15,683 nucleotides of DNA from Deltaproteobacteria bacterium. GTDB lineage: Bacteria; UBA10199; DSSB01. The notes under the pieces are model-generated. The model worked only from the letters and a program-made list of their open reading frames with translations. It was not told where the DNA came from and made no database searches. The stretch lies in contig JAIOPF010000120.1 of assembly GCA_021414045.1 (NCBI GenBank), forward strand, positions 1 to 15,683. The letters run 5' to 3'. The translations under genes and the position numbers were made by a program. Of this stretch, positions 7,484 to 14,648 are shown piece by piece (position 1 is the first letter of the stretch; every line of letters begins with the position of its first letter).

Positions 7484-8546
7484 GCTGGTCGTCAGCGACT
7501 TCCACCTGGGCAAGGGCAAGCACCTGGCCGATGGGTCTCCCAATCTCCTCGAGGATTTCAGCGCCGACCGTCAGTTCATCCAGTTCCTCGATTATTACCT
7601 GACGGGCGCCTACAAGCGGGCCGAGGTTGAGTTGATCATCAATGGAGATTTCTTCAACCTCCTGCAGGTGGATTACCGCGACAAATTCACCGACGTCATC
7701 ACCGAGTCGGACGCCCTGCACAAAACGATGAGCATCCTCAAGGGACATCCGGAAATCTTCGACAAGCTGGCGGAATTTTCAAAAGAGTCGGGCCATTCGG
7801 TCACCTTCATCTTGGGAAACCACGATCCCGGCTTGCTTTGGGAAGGCGTTCAAGAGACGCTTCGCCTGCGTTTGGGCGGGCAGGTGCGATTCGTGATGGA
7901 GGCCTATTATTTCGACGGCGTTCATATCGAGCACGGCAATCAATACCTCGCCGACAATCGCTACAACCGAAAGCAGTATTTTCTCTCGAAGAACCTGCCG
8001 GAGCCCATCATCAATCTACCCTTCGGAAGCTTTTTTTTGATTCACTATTTGAACGAGATCAAAAAGGAACGGCCCTATATCGACAAAGTCTACCCCTTTT
8101 CGATGTACCGTCGCTGGGCCTTGATCCACGACACTTGGTTCGCGATACGCAGTGCCTTGAAGGTGGCCATCTGGTTTTTCAAGTTCATCCTGACGCCCAA
8201 TCCCGCCCGCGAGCTGAGCGTGAGGCAGGTGTTGCGTATTCTGCGCGAGACCACCGTCCATCCGAAACTCCACAAAGAGGCGAAACGCATCTTGCTCACG
8301 CACAAAAATTGCCGCATCGTGGTCTTCGGCCACACCCACCAATACCTCTATCGCAAATTCGCTCCGGGGAAGGAGTACTTCAACACGGGAACCTGGAACG
8401 AGAAGATCAGCCTGGAGGTCGGCACCCTTGGCCGAGTCTTACGCCTGACCTTCGTGCAGATCGATTTCGACCGAGACAACCTGCCGCATGGAACCTTGAA
8501 GGAATGGAAGGGGCATACTAACGTGGTGGAGGATTTGGTTTTTTAA
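7455..8546 (+). CDS. Calcineurin-like metallophosphoesterase, LpxH-related (UDP-2,3-diacylglucosamine hydrolase-like)
   Basis: All metal-binding motifs of the calcineurin-like phosphoesterase fold are present: DFH (D15, H17), NGD (63-65), GNHD (121-124), a His in IEHGN (H160), and GHTH (292-295). The opening VVSDFHLGKGKHL resembles LpxH and related enzymes that cleave UDP-2,3-diacylglucosamine in lipid A synthesis. At 363 residues it is longer than typical LpxH (about 240). The extra length sits between the GNHD and GHTH blocks, including an aromatic, hydrophobic stretch (about 226-248, WFAIRSALKVAIWFFKFIL) that may be a membrane-contacting helix. The ATG overlaps the 3' end of pgsA in another frame by 29 bases, implying translational coupling; the upstream sequence is only a weak ribosome-binding site. 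Because of the insertion I keep the substrate open; a general envelope phosphoesterase is the alternative. Confidence 0.85.
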   Translation: MPIFPLKKTKLVVSDFHLGKGKHLADGSPNLLEDFSADRQFIQFLDYYLTGAYKRAEVELIINGDFFNLLQVDYRDKFTDVITESDALHKTMSILKGHPEIFDKLAEFSKESGHSVTFILGNHDPGLLWEGVQETLRLRLGGQVRFVMEAYYFDGVHIEHGNQYLADNRYNRKQYFLSKNLPEPIINLPFGSFFLIHYLNEIKKERPYIDKVYPFSMYRRWALIHDTWFAIRSALKVAIWFFKFILTPNPARELSVRQVLRILRETTVHPKLHKEAKRILLTHKNCRIVVFGHTHQYLYRKFAPGKEYFNTGTWNEKISLEVGTLGRVLRLTFVQIDFDRDNLPHGTLKEWKGHTNVVEDLVF

Positions 8547-8553
8547 TATCGCT

Positions 8554-9192
8554 ATGCCCACTATCCAAAATATCGCCTTTGAGGAACTCGGTCTGCGCCC
8601 CTTCGCGGAGACCTTGGAGTACCAAAAGAAAACCCGACGCCGGCGCCAGGCTGGCGAAATCGGAGACCGCGTCCTGTTCGTGGAGCATCCGCGGGTGATC
8701 ACCCAAGGACGGCGACCGGCGGACGAGGATTATCGCGTCACCAAGCCCGAGTTGCGGGCTCAGGGCTATGACTTGGAAGACGCGGACAGGGGGGGCAAGC
8801 TGACGTATCATGGACCGGGTCAGATGGTGGCGTATTTCATCTTGTCGCTGAAGGACCGAGGCCTGGGAATTCCCGAGTTCGTCCATCGCGTCGAAACCGC
8901 GGTGATAGCAACCTTGGCGAACTTCGAGATCGCGGCTCAGCGTCGGGACGAGTATCCGGGGGTCTGGGTTAAGGACCGAAAAATCGCTTCGGTGGGATTC
9001 AACATCGACCGAGAAGTGAGCATGAATGGCATCGCTCTCAACGTCGATCCGGACTTGGAGGATTTCAAGGTCATCGTTCCTTGCGGAATCCCGGATTGCG
9101 AGATGACCTCGATGCGGTTGGAGCGGGGCCGGGCCTTTTCCATTTCCGAAGTCCTGCCCGTCTTTAAAGAAAAGGTCTTGGAGGTCTTGTGA
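8554..9192 (+). CDS. lipB: Lipoyl(octanoyl) transferase LipB
   Basis: LipB moves octanoate from octanoyl-ACP to the lipoyl domains of 2-oxoacid dehydrogenases and the glycine cleavage H protein; LipA then inserts sulfur. The 212-residue length is typical. The substrate loop RGGKLTYHGPGQ (79-90), the lysine of the acyl-transfer dyad in RKIAS (Lys143) and the acyl-thioester cysteine in VPCGI (Cys177) are all present. In the segment where most LipB proteins, from memory, have HG before (F/I/L)ALNV, this one reads MNGIALNV, so the His is replaced by Asn (residue 158). The gene starts 7 bases after the phosphoesterase stop with no clear ribosome-binding site near the ATG, suggesting coupled translation. 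lipA is not in the window. The protein is cytoplasmic. Confidence 0.95.
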   Translation: MPTIQNIAFEELGLRPFAETLEYQKKTRRRRQAGEIGDRVLFVEHPRVITQGRRPADEDYRVTKPELRAQGYDLEDADRGGKLTYHGPGQMVAYFILSLKDRGLGIPEFVHRVETAVIATLANFEIAAQRRDEYPGVWVKDRKIASVGFNIDREVSMNGIALNVDPDLEDFKVIVPCGIPDCEMTSMRLERGRAFSISEVLPVFKEKVLEVL

Positions 9193-9201
9193 TCTTCCCC
9201 C

Positions 9202-10125
9202 TTATTTGAGGCTGGAGAGGAAGCGGGTGATCTGTTCCAAGGCCGCCTGTTCTTGAGGTACCAATCCCGAAAAACAATAGAAGGCGTGAGGCATGCCCTC
9301 ATAGACCTTAAAATCCACCGCGACACCGGCGTCGCGCAATTTCTGGGCGAAGGCCCGATTGTCGTCGACCAAGGGGTCTTCGTCGCCCGCGATCAGGCAG
9401 GTGGGAGGCAAGCCTCTCAGGTCGCCGTAAAGCGGGCTGACCAGCGGATGGTCCCAGGCATCGCAATTGACATATCCGCCTCGCACCGCGCCGAGGAAAG
9501 ACGCGTCGTAGACGATGCCGTCGAAGGCAAGCCGGCGCCAGGAATCGTAGCCTTCGAATCGAAAGTCGGTGACGGGGCAGAGGCAGATTAGGGCTTGAGG
9601 CGGCGCCTCGCCGAGTTCTCTCAATTTCAGGGCGGTCGCCGGCGTCAAATTGCCTCCCGCGCTGTCGCCGCCGATATAGATCCGTTTGGAATCCGCGCCC
9701 AGTTCCGCGGCATGCTGTCGCAGCCATCGGTAAGCGGTCACGCAATCTTCGAGCCCCGAGGGAAAGGGGTGTTCAGGCGCGAGACGGTAATCGAGGGCGA
9801 AGATCGTCATGCCGGCCATGGCGCTGAGCTTCTTGTGAAATAATCCGTAATCGTCGGGGGATTCCAGCGACCAGCCGCCGCCGTGGATGTAGAAGAGAAT
9901 GGGCGGATTCGCCACGGGGGGTGTATAGACCAGGCAGCGGATTTCCTGGTCGGGTTTGGAGCCGGGAATGCGGCGCTCGCTGCGTTTCACCTCGGGGTGA
10001 AAATCGGCCGGGATCGCATTGTCGAATGCGAAGCCTTTGCGCAGGCATTCGGCGATCATGATCTTGGTGGGGCCGTGATAGCCGAGGATGAGTTGGTAGA
10101 TTTTTTCGGTGTCGGGGTTGCGCAT
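9202..10125 (-). CDS. Alpha/beta hydrolase, hormone-sensitive-lipase (HSL) family esterase
   Basis: This is a 307-residue carboxylester hydrolase. Numbered from the chosen start, it has the oxyanion-hole HGGGW (81-85), DYRLAPEHPFP (112-122), the nucleophile elbow GDSAGG with Ser155, the acid DEDPLVDD with Asp250 likely catalytic, and MPHAF with His280. These are the hallmarks of the HSL (bacterial lipase family IV) esterases, which act on short-chain esters. There is no signal peptide, so it is cytoplasmic; the substrate is unknown. The frame is open further upstream to 10173, but the ATG at 10125 has GGAGG four bases away and starts the protein before its cap helix, so I use it. It is convergent with lipB, with only 9 bases between the stops and no terminator. 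Confidence 0.92.
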   Translation of the reverse strand: MRNPDTEKIYQLILGYHGPTKIMIAECLRKGFAFDNAIPADFHPEVKRSERRIPGSKPDQEIRCLVYTPPVANPPILFYIHGGGWSLESPDDYGLFHKKLSAMAGMTIFALDYRLAPEHPFPSGLEDCVTAYRWLRQHAAELGADSKRIYIGGDSAGGNLTPATALKLRELGEAPPQALICLCPVTDFRFEGYDSWRRLAFDGIVYDASFLGAVRGGYVNCDAWDHPLVSPLYGDLRGLPPTCLIAGDEDPLVDDNRAFAQKLRDAGVAVDFKVYEGMPHAFYCFSGLVPQEQAALEQITRFLSSLK

Positions 10126-10129
10126 GGGG

Positions 10130-10134
10130 CCTCC
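10130..10134 (-). promoter_or_regulatory. Ribosome-binding site deciding the esterase start
   Basis: Read on the minus strand, GGAGG lies four bases before the ATG at 10125. No comparable site precedes the upstream in-frame ATG at 10173, so the shorter protein is favoured. Confidence 0.7.
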
Positions 10135-10258
10135 GGGTGAAGCATAATCGATTCTGGCGCGTGTTCGAAGCAAATATCCATCGAGGTTTTTTCATCTTTG
10201 CCCTTCGCAACCTCTCCGTCTTTCCCTCGATAATCCCCTTGAAAGAGAGGGGGCTCTC

Positions 10259-10711
10259 ATGTCGAAACCAGTTTGTTCGGCCAACCAGGCCGTCGATGCC
10301 GAAAACGTCGCTAAAATCCAAAAAGTAGCCGAGGAAAGCTTTAAAGAAGCTCGTCCCGTCGAGGATTCCGAACTCCTCTCCGAAAAGGCTCTCAAAGCCA
10401 GGGAGAAGGCGGTCTGCAAGGCTGTTGGGGGCGATTGTCTCCGGATCAGCCATTACGCCGAAAACGTCTCCTACGCCTTGATTCCACCCACTGGGCTGCA
10501 AGTCCGCGTCGAGACAAACATCGTCCGGCTATTCGCCAGCAAGCGTCTCAAGGACGGTGAAATCGCCGACTTGATCAAGCTTTCCCTGGACCGGGACAAC
10601 ATCTCCGCCTTTCGCGAGGCGGCTCGGGCCATGTTCCTGAAGGAAGGGTTGTTTTACTACGACCACGTGCCTTTCCAGGGGGCCGTGATGTGCTTCATGC
10701 CGAAATCCTGA
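10259..10711 (+). CDS. Hypothetical protein, 150 residues, family not recognised
   Basis: I do not recognise this protein. The N-terminal third (about 11-52) is charged and predicted helical (AENVAKIQKVAEESFKEA, SEKALKAREK). The middle has strand-like text (SYALIPPTGLQVRVETNIVRLF, 71-92). The rest is mixed helix, ending in a strand-like AVMCFMPKS. Four Cys are present (6, 53, 60, 145). There is no signal peptide or membrane segment, so it is probably cytoplasmic. A GAGAGG run just upstream of the ATG could serve as a ribosome-binding site; it also forms a small GAGAG/CTCTC inverted repeat next to the start. Codon use and composition look like the neighbours, supporting a real gene. It is divergent from the esterase and its stop lies 1 base from the stop of the opposite-strand small ORF. 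Confidence 0.7.
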   Translation: MSKPVCSANQAVDAENVAKIQKVAEESFKEARPVEDSELLSEKALKAREKAVCKAVGGDCLRISHYAENVSYALIPPTGLQVRVETNIVRLFASKRLKDGEIADLIKLSLDRDNISAFREAARAMFLKEGLFYYDHVPFQGAVMCFMPKS

Positions 10712-10712
10712 T

Positions 10713-10931
10713 TCAGAACCACTTGCTGTGCATGAGGCCTTCGAAGAAGTCCGAAACGGCGAGATAGGCTTGGCTTCCTACCCAAATGAGGAAAGCGATC
10801 CCGACCAACGATCCGAGGATCCCGAAGACGATGCCTATCGCCGCCCCCGCTAGTTTTTTACCCGAGCGATTCCGCGACGATCTCGGCGACGTCCTTCGTC
10901 TTGACCTCGATGTGCTTGTCGCGGGCGGCAT
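10713..10931 (-). CDS. Possible small membrane protein overlapping the 3' end of the Fe-S oxidoreductase gene
   Basis: This 72-residue frame has a strongly hydrophobic segment (about 28-58) with GxxxG-like spacing, followed by an aromatic and acidic tail ending HSKWF. That looks like a genuine one- or two-pass membrane peptide. The first 24 residues are Arg/Ser-rich and overlap the Fe-S oxidoreductase gene by 74 bases in another frame, so they look like out-of-frame translation; the real start may be later and non-ATG (for example a TTG at about residue 42). No ribosome-binding site is visible for the ATG. Support for reality comes from its hydrophobic, protein-like second half lying almost wholly outside the neighbouring gene, and its stop abutting the opposite gene's stop. 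Function unknown. Confidence 0.4.
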   Translation of the reverse strand: MPPATSTSRSRRRTSPRSSRNRSGKKLAGAAIGIVFGILGSLVGIAFLIWVGSQAYLAVSDFFEGLMHSKWF

Positions 10932-12849
10932 CGGTGATCATCGTCATGCAGAAGGGGCAGGCCGAGGCGATGGTCTGAGGTTCCACGGCCATCAGGTCGT
11001 CCAAGCGCTTGTGGTTGACGCGATCTCCCAGTCGTTCTTCCATCCACATGCGTCCGCCGCCGGCGCCGCAGCAGCGTCCGGTCGATTTCGAGAGCTCGGT
11101 GTCTTGATAGGTGACTCCGGGAATCTTCTTTAAGATATCGCGGGGTTCCTCATAGATGTCGTTGTAACGGCCCAAGTAACAAGAATCATGATAGGTCAGT
11201 TTTTCGTCGAGATTCTTGACCGGCTTGATCTTGCCCTGTTCCATCAGCTGGTTGATGTAATCGGTGTGATGGACGACTTCGAAATTTCCGCCGAATTGCG
11301 GGTATTCGTTCTTGATCGTGTTGAAGCAATGCGGGCACTGGGCCAGGACGGTCTTGAACTTGTAGCGACCCATGGTCTCGATGTTGGTCTTGGCGAGGGT
11401 CTGGAAGAGATACTCGTTGCCGATGCGCCGGGCCGGATCGCCCGTGCAGGTCTCTTCGGGCCCGAGGATGGCGAAATCGATCTTGGCCTCTTGCAGGATT
11501 TTGACCACCGCCGTGCTGACCTTCTTGTTGCGGTCGTCGAAGGAACCCGCGCAACCCACCCAATAGAGAACATCGACTTCGGGCTTTTCGGCGAGGGAAG
11601 GGACGCCCATGCCTTTGGCCCAGTTGGCGCGCTCATCGAAGCCGATGCCCCAGGGATTGCCGTTGTTCTCGATGTTGCGCAAGGTGGCTTGGGCCTCGGC
11701 GGGGAACTCGCCGCGCATCAAGACCAGGTGCCGTCGCATGTCGACGATCTTTTGGACGTACTCGATGAAGACGGGGCAGGCCTCTTCGCAGGCGCGGCAG
11801 GTGGTGCAGCTCCAGAGGATCTCGGGCTCGATGACCTGAGGCACGAGAGAAGTATTGTAAATTTCTTGTTTCTGCTCTTCGGTGCCTTGGGCGATCTTGT
11901 CGGTATGATGGACCAAGAAGTCTTTCATCTCGATCAAGAATTGCTTGGGGTTCAGCGGCTTGTCGGTGTTGTAGGCCGGACATTGGGAGGTACAGCGCCC
12001 GCACTCAGTGCAGGTGTACATGTCCATGACGTCTTTCCAGCTGAACTCGTTGATCTTGTCGATGCCGAAGGTTGTGATGTTCTCGTCCTCGAGGTTGATC
12101 GGATTCAGCGCGCCATAGGGCTTGAGATTGCGCATGAAGACGTTGGGCAAGGAGGTAATGATGTGGAAATGCTTCCCGTAGGGGAGGAAATTCAAAAATC
12201 CCAGGATCAGCGCGAGATGGATGAAATAGGAGCTGATGCTGACGGCGTGGGTGGTCCCGGGTTGCCAGCCGAAGGCCGTAATGAGCTTGGAAACCGCGGT
12301 GCCGACAGGGGCCCAAAGGGGATCCATCGTATGATGCCCGAGAGCGATCTGTCCGCCGTCGTAAAACCATTCGGTGACCATCAAGCCCATGATGGTGAAC
12401 AGGATGGCCCAACCCTCGATGGAGAGGGAAATTCGGTCGGGCTTGGTGATGAAGCGTCGTACCAAGAAGAAGGTGCAACCCGCGAAGACCAAGACCGTGA
12501 AGATGTCTTTATTGAGGTTGTAGAAGTTGCCGAGGGCGCCGCCAAAACCCGGGAGGTGAAAATCGGGGGAAAAGCCCTGGCCAAAGAGGGTGACGGTACG
12601 AATCGAGAGGATGCAGAATCCCCAGAAGATGAAGGCATGATAGAGACCCGGCCAAAACTCTTTCTTACGGTTCATCATGCGCTTCTGCCCGAAGGCATAA
12701 GTGAAGAGGGCGATCACGCGTTCGGGAATTTTTTCGAAGCGGAAATCCTTTCCCTTCGCCATTTTAAGCAAGGCGATGCGGTTGTTCATCGTGTAGGAAA
12801 AAAACGCCATACCGACGAGCAAGAGCAGGGCTACGGCAACGGGATACAT
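10858..12849 (-). CDS. Membrane heme/Fe-S oxidoreductase, ETF:menaquinone oxidoreductase (EtfD/HdrD)-like
   Basis: This 663-residue protein combines three parts. Residues 1-240 form a NarI-like membrane domain with about six helices and candidate heme-ligand histidines (His71 in GLYHAF, His211 and His227). Two ferredoxin-type [4Fe-4S] motifs follow: C280, C283, C286, C290, and C348, C351, C354, C358. The C-terminal half has two CCG-like domains: C433, C468, C505, C508, and C557, C593-C594, C631, C634. In the first, TCTGDPARR replaces the usual CC pair, which is normal for this family. Relatives in Geobacter-type bacteria and mycobacteria pass electrons from electron-transfer flavoprotein (fatty-acid or aromatic degradation) to menaquinone. 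No etfAB or acyl-CoA dehydrogenase gene lies in the window, so the partner is inferred. AGGAGG at 12858-12863 fixes the start. It may share a transcript with the upstream histone gene. Confidence 0.92.
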   Translation of the reverse strand: MYPVAVALLLLVGMAFFSYTMNNRIALLKMAKGKDFRFEKIPERVIALFTYAFGQKRMMNRKKEFWPGLYHAFIFWGFCILSIRTVTLFGQGFSPDFHLPGFGGALGNFYNLNKDIFTVLVFAGCTFFLVRRFITKPDRISLSIEGWAILFTIMGLMVTEWFYDGGQIALGHHTMDPLWAPVGTAVSKLITAFGWQPGTTHAVSISSYFIHLALILGFLNFLPYGKHFHIITSLPNVFMRNLKPYGALNPINLEDENITTFGIDKINEFSWKDVMDMYTCTECGRCTSQCPAYNTDKPLNPKQFLIEMKDFLVHHTDKIAQGTEEQKQEIYNTSLVPQVIEPEILWSCTTCRACEEACPVFIEYVQKIVDMRRHLVLMRGEFPAEAQATLRNIENNGNPWGIGFDERANWAKGMGVPSLAEKPEVDVLYWVGCAGSFDDRNKKVSTAVVKILQEAKIDFAILGPEETCTGDPARRIGNEYLFQTLAKTNIETMGRYKFKTVLAQCPHCFNTIKNEYPQFGGNFEVVHHTDYINQLMEQGKIKPVKNLDEKLTYHDSCYLGRYNDIYEEPRDILKKIPGVTYQDTELSKSTGRCCGAGGGRMWMEERLGDRVNHKRLDDLMAVEPQTIASACPFCMTMITDAARDKHIEVKTKDVAEIVAESLG

Positions 12850-12970
12850 GGATTCAACCTCCTGAGCAAGGATTCACGCCCCCCGATTAAGGGGCAAAAC
12901 TCTATAGATTTAAAGGTTTTTTCGCGAAATAGGCCCGTTGGATATAGCGGGCTTTGTGGGACGCCGCAAA

Positions 12971-13156
12971 TTAATTTTTGACGTCGCGGTCCATGACAGT
13001 CTTTCGGCCGTCCGACTTGGCGCTTTCAATGGCCTGATCGATGGCCCGGGTGAGCACGGCGGTGAGAGCATCCATGGTGCTGGCGGAGGTGTTCATGTCC
13101 GCCTTTTCCTTGATGTACTTCTTGATTTTCGATGCAACGACCAAAACATCCGACAT
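12971..13156 (-). CDS. Bacterial histone-fold protein (Bd0055-like, HMf/archaeal-type fold)
   Basis: This 61-residue protein has the size and layout of the bacterial histones related to Bdellovibrio Bd0055. The pattern is helix 1 (about 4-19, VLVVASKIKKYIKEKA), a short loop with MNTSAS (21-26), a long central helix (27-48, MDALTAVLTRAIDQAIESAK), a GRKT loop (50-53) and a very short last helix ending near Asp58. Arg51 and Asp58 are seven residues apart, as in the Arg-Asp pair that stabilises archaeal histone folds, and RKT matches the DNA-facing loop. Such proteins form dimers that bind DNA; Bd0055 coats it in straight filaments rather than wrapping it. The start has AGGAGG five bases upstream (13162-13167), suggesting strong translation. 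The Fe-S oxidoreductase gene follows 121 bases later with no clear terminator between. DNA binding is inferred. Confidence 0.88.
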   Translation of the reverse strand: MSDVLVVASKIKKYIKEKADMNTSASTMDALTAVLTRAIDQAIESAKSDGRKTVMDRDVKN

Positions 13157-13210
13157 AGGGGCCTCCTGGCTAAGGTTTTTAAAGGTCGCTTCGTTTATTC
13201 CGAAGTTTTC

Positions 13211-13239
13211 TTGAAATCAAGCAATCTCCGCATTACATT
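13211..13239 (+). promoter_or_regulatory. Sigma70-like promoter of the lemA-TPM operon
   Basis: TTGAAA (13211-13216, 5 of 6 matches) and TACATT (13234-13239, 4 of 6) are separated by exactly 17 bases. The predicted start of transcription is near 13246, about 30 bases before the lemA ATG. The -35 lies inside a short inverted repeat CTTGA-AA-TCAAG (13210-13221), which could also be an operator shared with the divergent histone gene. Confidence 0.6.
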
Positions 13240-13276
13240 GCCTAAATATTCATCTTCTATGTTGGGGAGCGGCTTC

Positions 13277-13906
13277 ATGAAAAAATTTCTAGTATTTTTG
13301 GTGGTAGTGGGCGGCATCCTGTTGATTGGCGGGATGTGGTACGTCCGTACCCGGAACCAGTTGGTGACCCTCGACGAACAAGTGAAGTCCAGCTGGTCCC
13401 AGGTGGAAAACGTGTACCAAAGGCGACTCGACCTCATACCAAACTTGGTCAGCACCGTGAAGGGCGTCGCCAATTTTGAACAGGAAACCTTGACGAAGGT
13501 GGTGGAAGCCCGGGCTCAGGCCTCCCAGATCTCCTCGGAAGCCTTGAAGGGCGCCATCAACGATCCCGCCTCCTTCGAAAAGTTTCAGGCCGCCCAGAGC
13601 GGGCTCTCTTCAGCCCTGTCGCGGCTGATGGTGGTGGTGGAGCGCTATCCCGAGCTCAAAGCCAACCAAAACTTCCTCGAACTCCAAGCCCAATTGGAAG
13701 GCACCGAAAACCGTATCTCCGTCGAACGCCGGCGCTTCAATGAAACGGCTCAAGGTTACAATACGGCGATTCGCCGTTTTCCCGATTCCTTGGTGGCCTC
13801 GATGAGTGGTTTTGCCGCGCGGCCTTATTTCCAGGCGGATGCGGGGGCGGCACAAGCGCCCAAGGTTGATTTCTCCAAGCCCGCTCCCTCCGGAACTGGT
13901 CCCTGA
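13277..13906 (+). CDS. lemA: LemA family protein
   Basis: This 209-residue protein opens with a single N-terminal membrane anchor (MKKFLVFLVVVGGILLIGGM) and continues with the family's helical core: the segment LVTLDEQVKSSWSQVENVYQRR, then DLIPNLVSTVKG, ETLTKVVEARAQA, YPELKANQNFLELQAQLEGTENRISVERRRFNETAQGYN, and a proline-rich tail after about residue 180. LemA proteins are helical-bundle membrane proteins of poorly known role, commonly placed next to TPM-domain genes, as here. The frame stays open upstream to 12938, but the start at 13277 is chosen because it gives the canonical anchor, has GGGGAG seven bases before it, and follows the promoter. Its stop overlaps the next start (TGATG). Its biochemical function is unknown. 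Confidence 0.94.
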   Translation: MKKFLVFLVVVGGILLIGGMWYVRTRNQLVTLDEQVKSSWSQVENVYQRRLDLIPNLVSTVKGVANFEQETLTKVVEARAQASQISSEALKGAINDPASFEKFQAAQSGLSSALSRLMVVVERYPELKANQNFLELQAQLEGTENRISVERRRFNETAQGYNTAIRRFPDSLVASMSGFAARPYFQADAGAAQAPKVDFSKPAPSGTGP

Positions 13907-14646
13907 TGAAAATCTCCCGCCTCGCATGCCTGTTTTTACTTGCCCTGGCCTTTTTTGGCTGGGTCTCCCCTGCACAGGCCCTGCTCGCGATTCCCGCGGT
14001 TCCCGACCATTATGTGAATGACGAAGCGGGATTGCTCTCGGCGGCGAACCGGCAAAGCCTCGAAGACCGTCTCGCGCAGTTCGAGCGGGACACATCCAAC
14101 CAAATCTTGGTGGTGACTTTTCCCGACTTGCAAGGGGAGCCGATCGAGGACTTCTCCATCCGCTTGGCCGAAAAATGGAAACCGGGCCAATCGGTACGGA
14201 ATAACGGCGCGATCTTGGTCGTTTCGAAGAACGACCACAAGGTGCGCATCGAGGCGGGTTATGGTCTTGAGGGCGTCTTGAGTGACGCCGTGTCGAGCTC
14301 CATCCTGCAAAGAGAGATTTTGCCCCATTTCAAGCAGGGAGATTTCGACGCCGGGATTCGCAACGGCGTCGATGCCATCTTGCAGGCGACCCGGGGCGAG
14401 TATCATGCCATTCCCCAAGCGGGTTTACCGCATTGGTTGGTGGTGCTGATCGTCTTCTTGCTGATCCTGCTTTTATTGAAACTCTTAAGGCGAGCGGGAG
14501 CCTATGGCCTTTATCGCTCGGGATCTTATTATGGAGGAGGATGGGGAGCGGGTGGCTCTTGGGGTGGCGGGAGTTCGCATTCCAGCGGCGGTTTTAGTAG
14601 CGGGGGCGGAAGTTTTGGGGGCGGCGGCGCCTCGGGAAGTTGGTAA
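13906..14646 (+). CDS. TPM-domain (YgcG/DUF477) membrane protein
   Basis: This 246-residue protein has a Sec signal peptide with AQA cleavage near residue 25. A TPM domain follows (about 33-160), with VNDEAGLLS, NQILVVTFPDLQGEPIEDF, NNGAILVVSKNDHKVRIEAGYGLEG and the LP-HFKQGDFDAGI helix. A single strong membrane helix (176-195) and a Ser/Gly-rich tail ending in GGASGSW complete it. This is the normal architecture of YgcG-type proteins, in which the TPM domain faces outside the cytoplasm; TPM folds have been linked to membrane-associated complexes and phosphatase-like chemistry, but the role here is unknown. The ATG overlaps the lemA stop by one base, so translation is probably coupled. Confidence 0.93.
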   Translation: MKISRLACLFLLALAFFGWVSPAQALLAIPAVPDHYVNDEAGLLSAANRQSLEDRLAQFERDTSNQILVVTFPDLQGEPIEDFSIRLAEKWKPGQSVRNNGAILVVSKNDHKVRIEAGYGLEGVLSDAVSSSILQREILPHFKQGDFDAGIRNGVDAILQATRGEYHAIPQAGLPHWLVVLIVFLLILLLLKLLRRAGAYGLYRSGSYYGGGWGAGGSWGGGSSHSSGGFSSGGGSFGGGGASGSW

Positions 14647-14648
14647 CG

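Noticed and set aside
10126..10173. A 16-residue N-terminal extension of the esterase
   Set aside because: The upstream ATG lacks a ribosome-binding site, while the ATG at 10125 has GGAGG in place.
12878..12952. Two short inverted repeats (12878-12895 and 12933-12952) as terminators
   Set aside because: Stems are only 5 to 8 bp and neither is followed by a T run in the direction of histone transcription.
11188..12981. A 597-residue open frame on the + strand
   Set aside because: It is fully antisense to the Fe-S oxidoreductase gene, whose cysteine motifs, ribosome-binding site and family match are clear. The antisense frame has no recognisable domain.
12938..13276. An N-terminal extension of LemA running across the histone gene
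   Set aside because: The canonical LemA membrane anchor begins at 13277 with a ribosome-binding site, and the extension is antisense to the histone gene.
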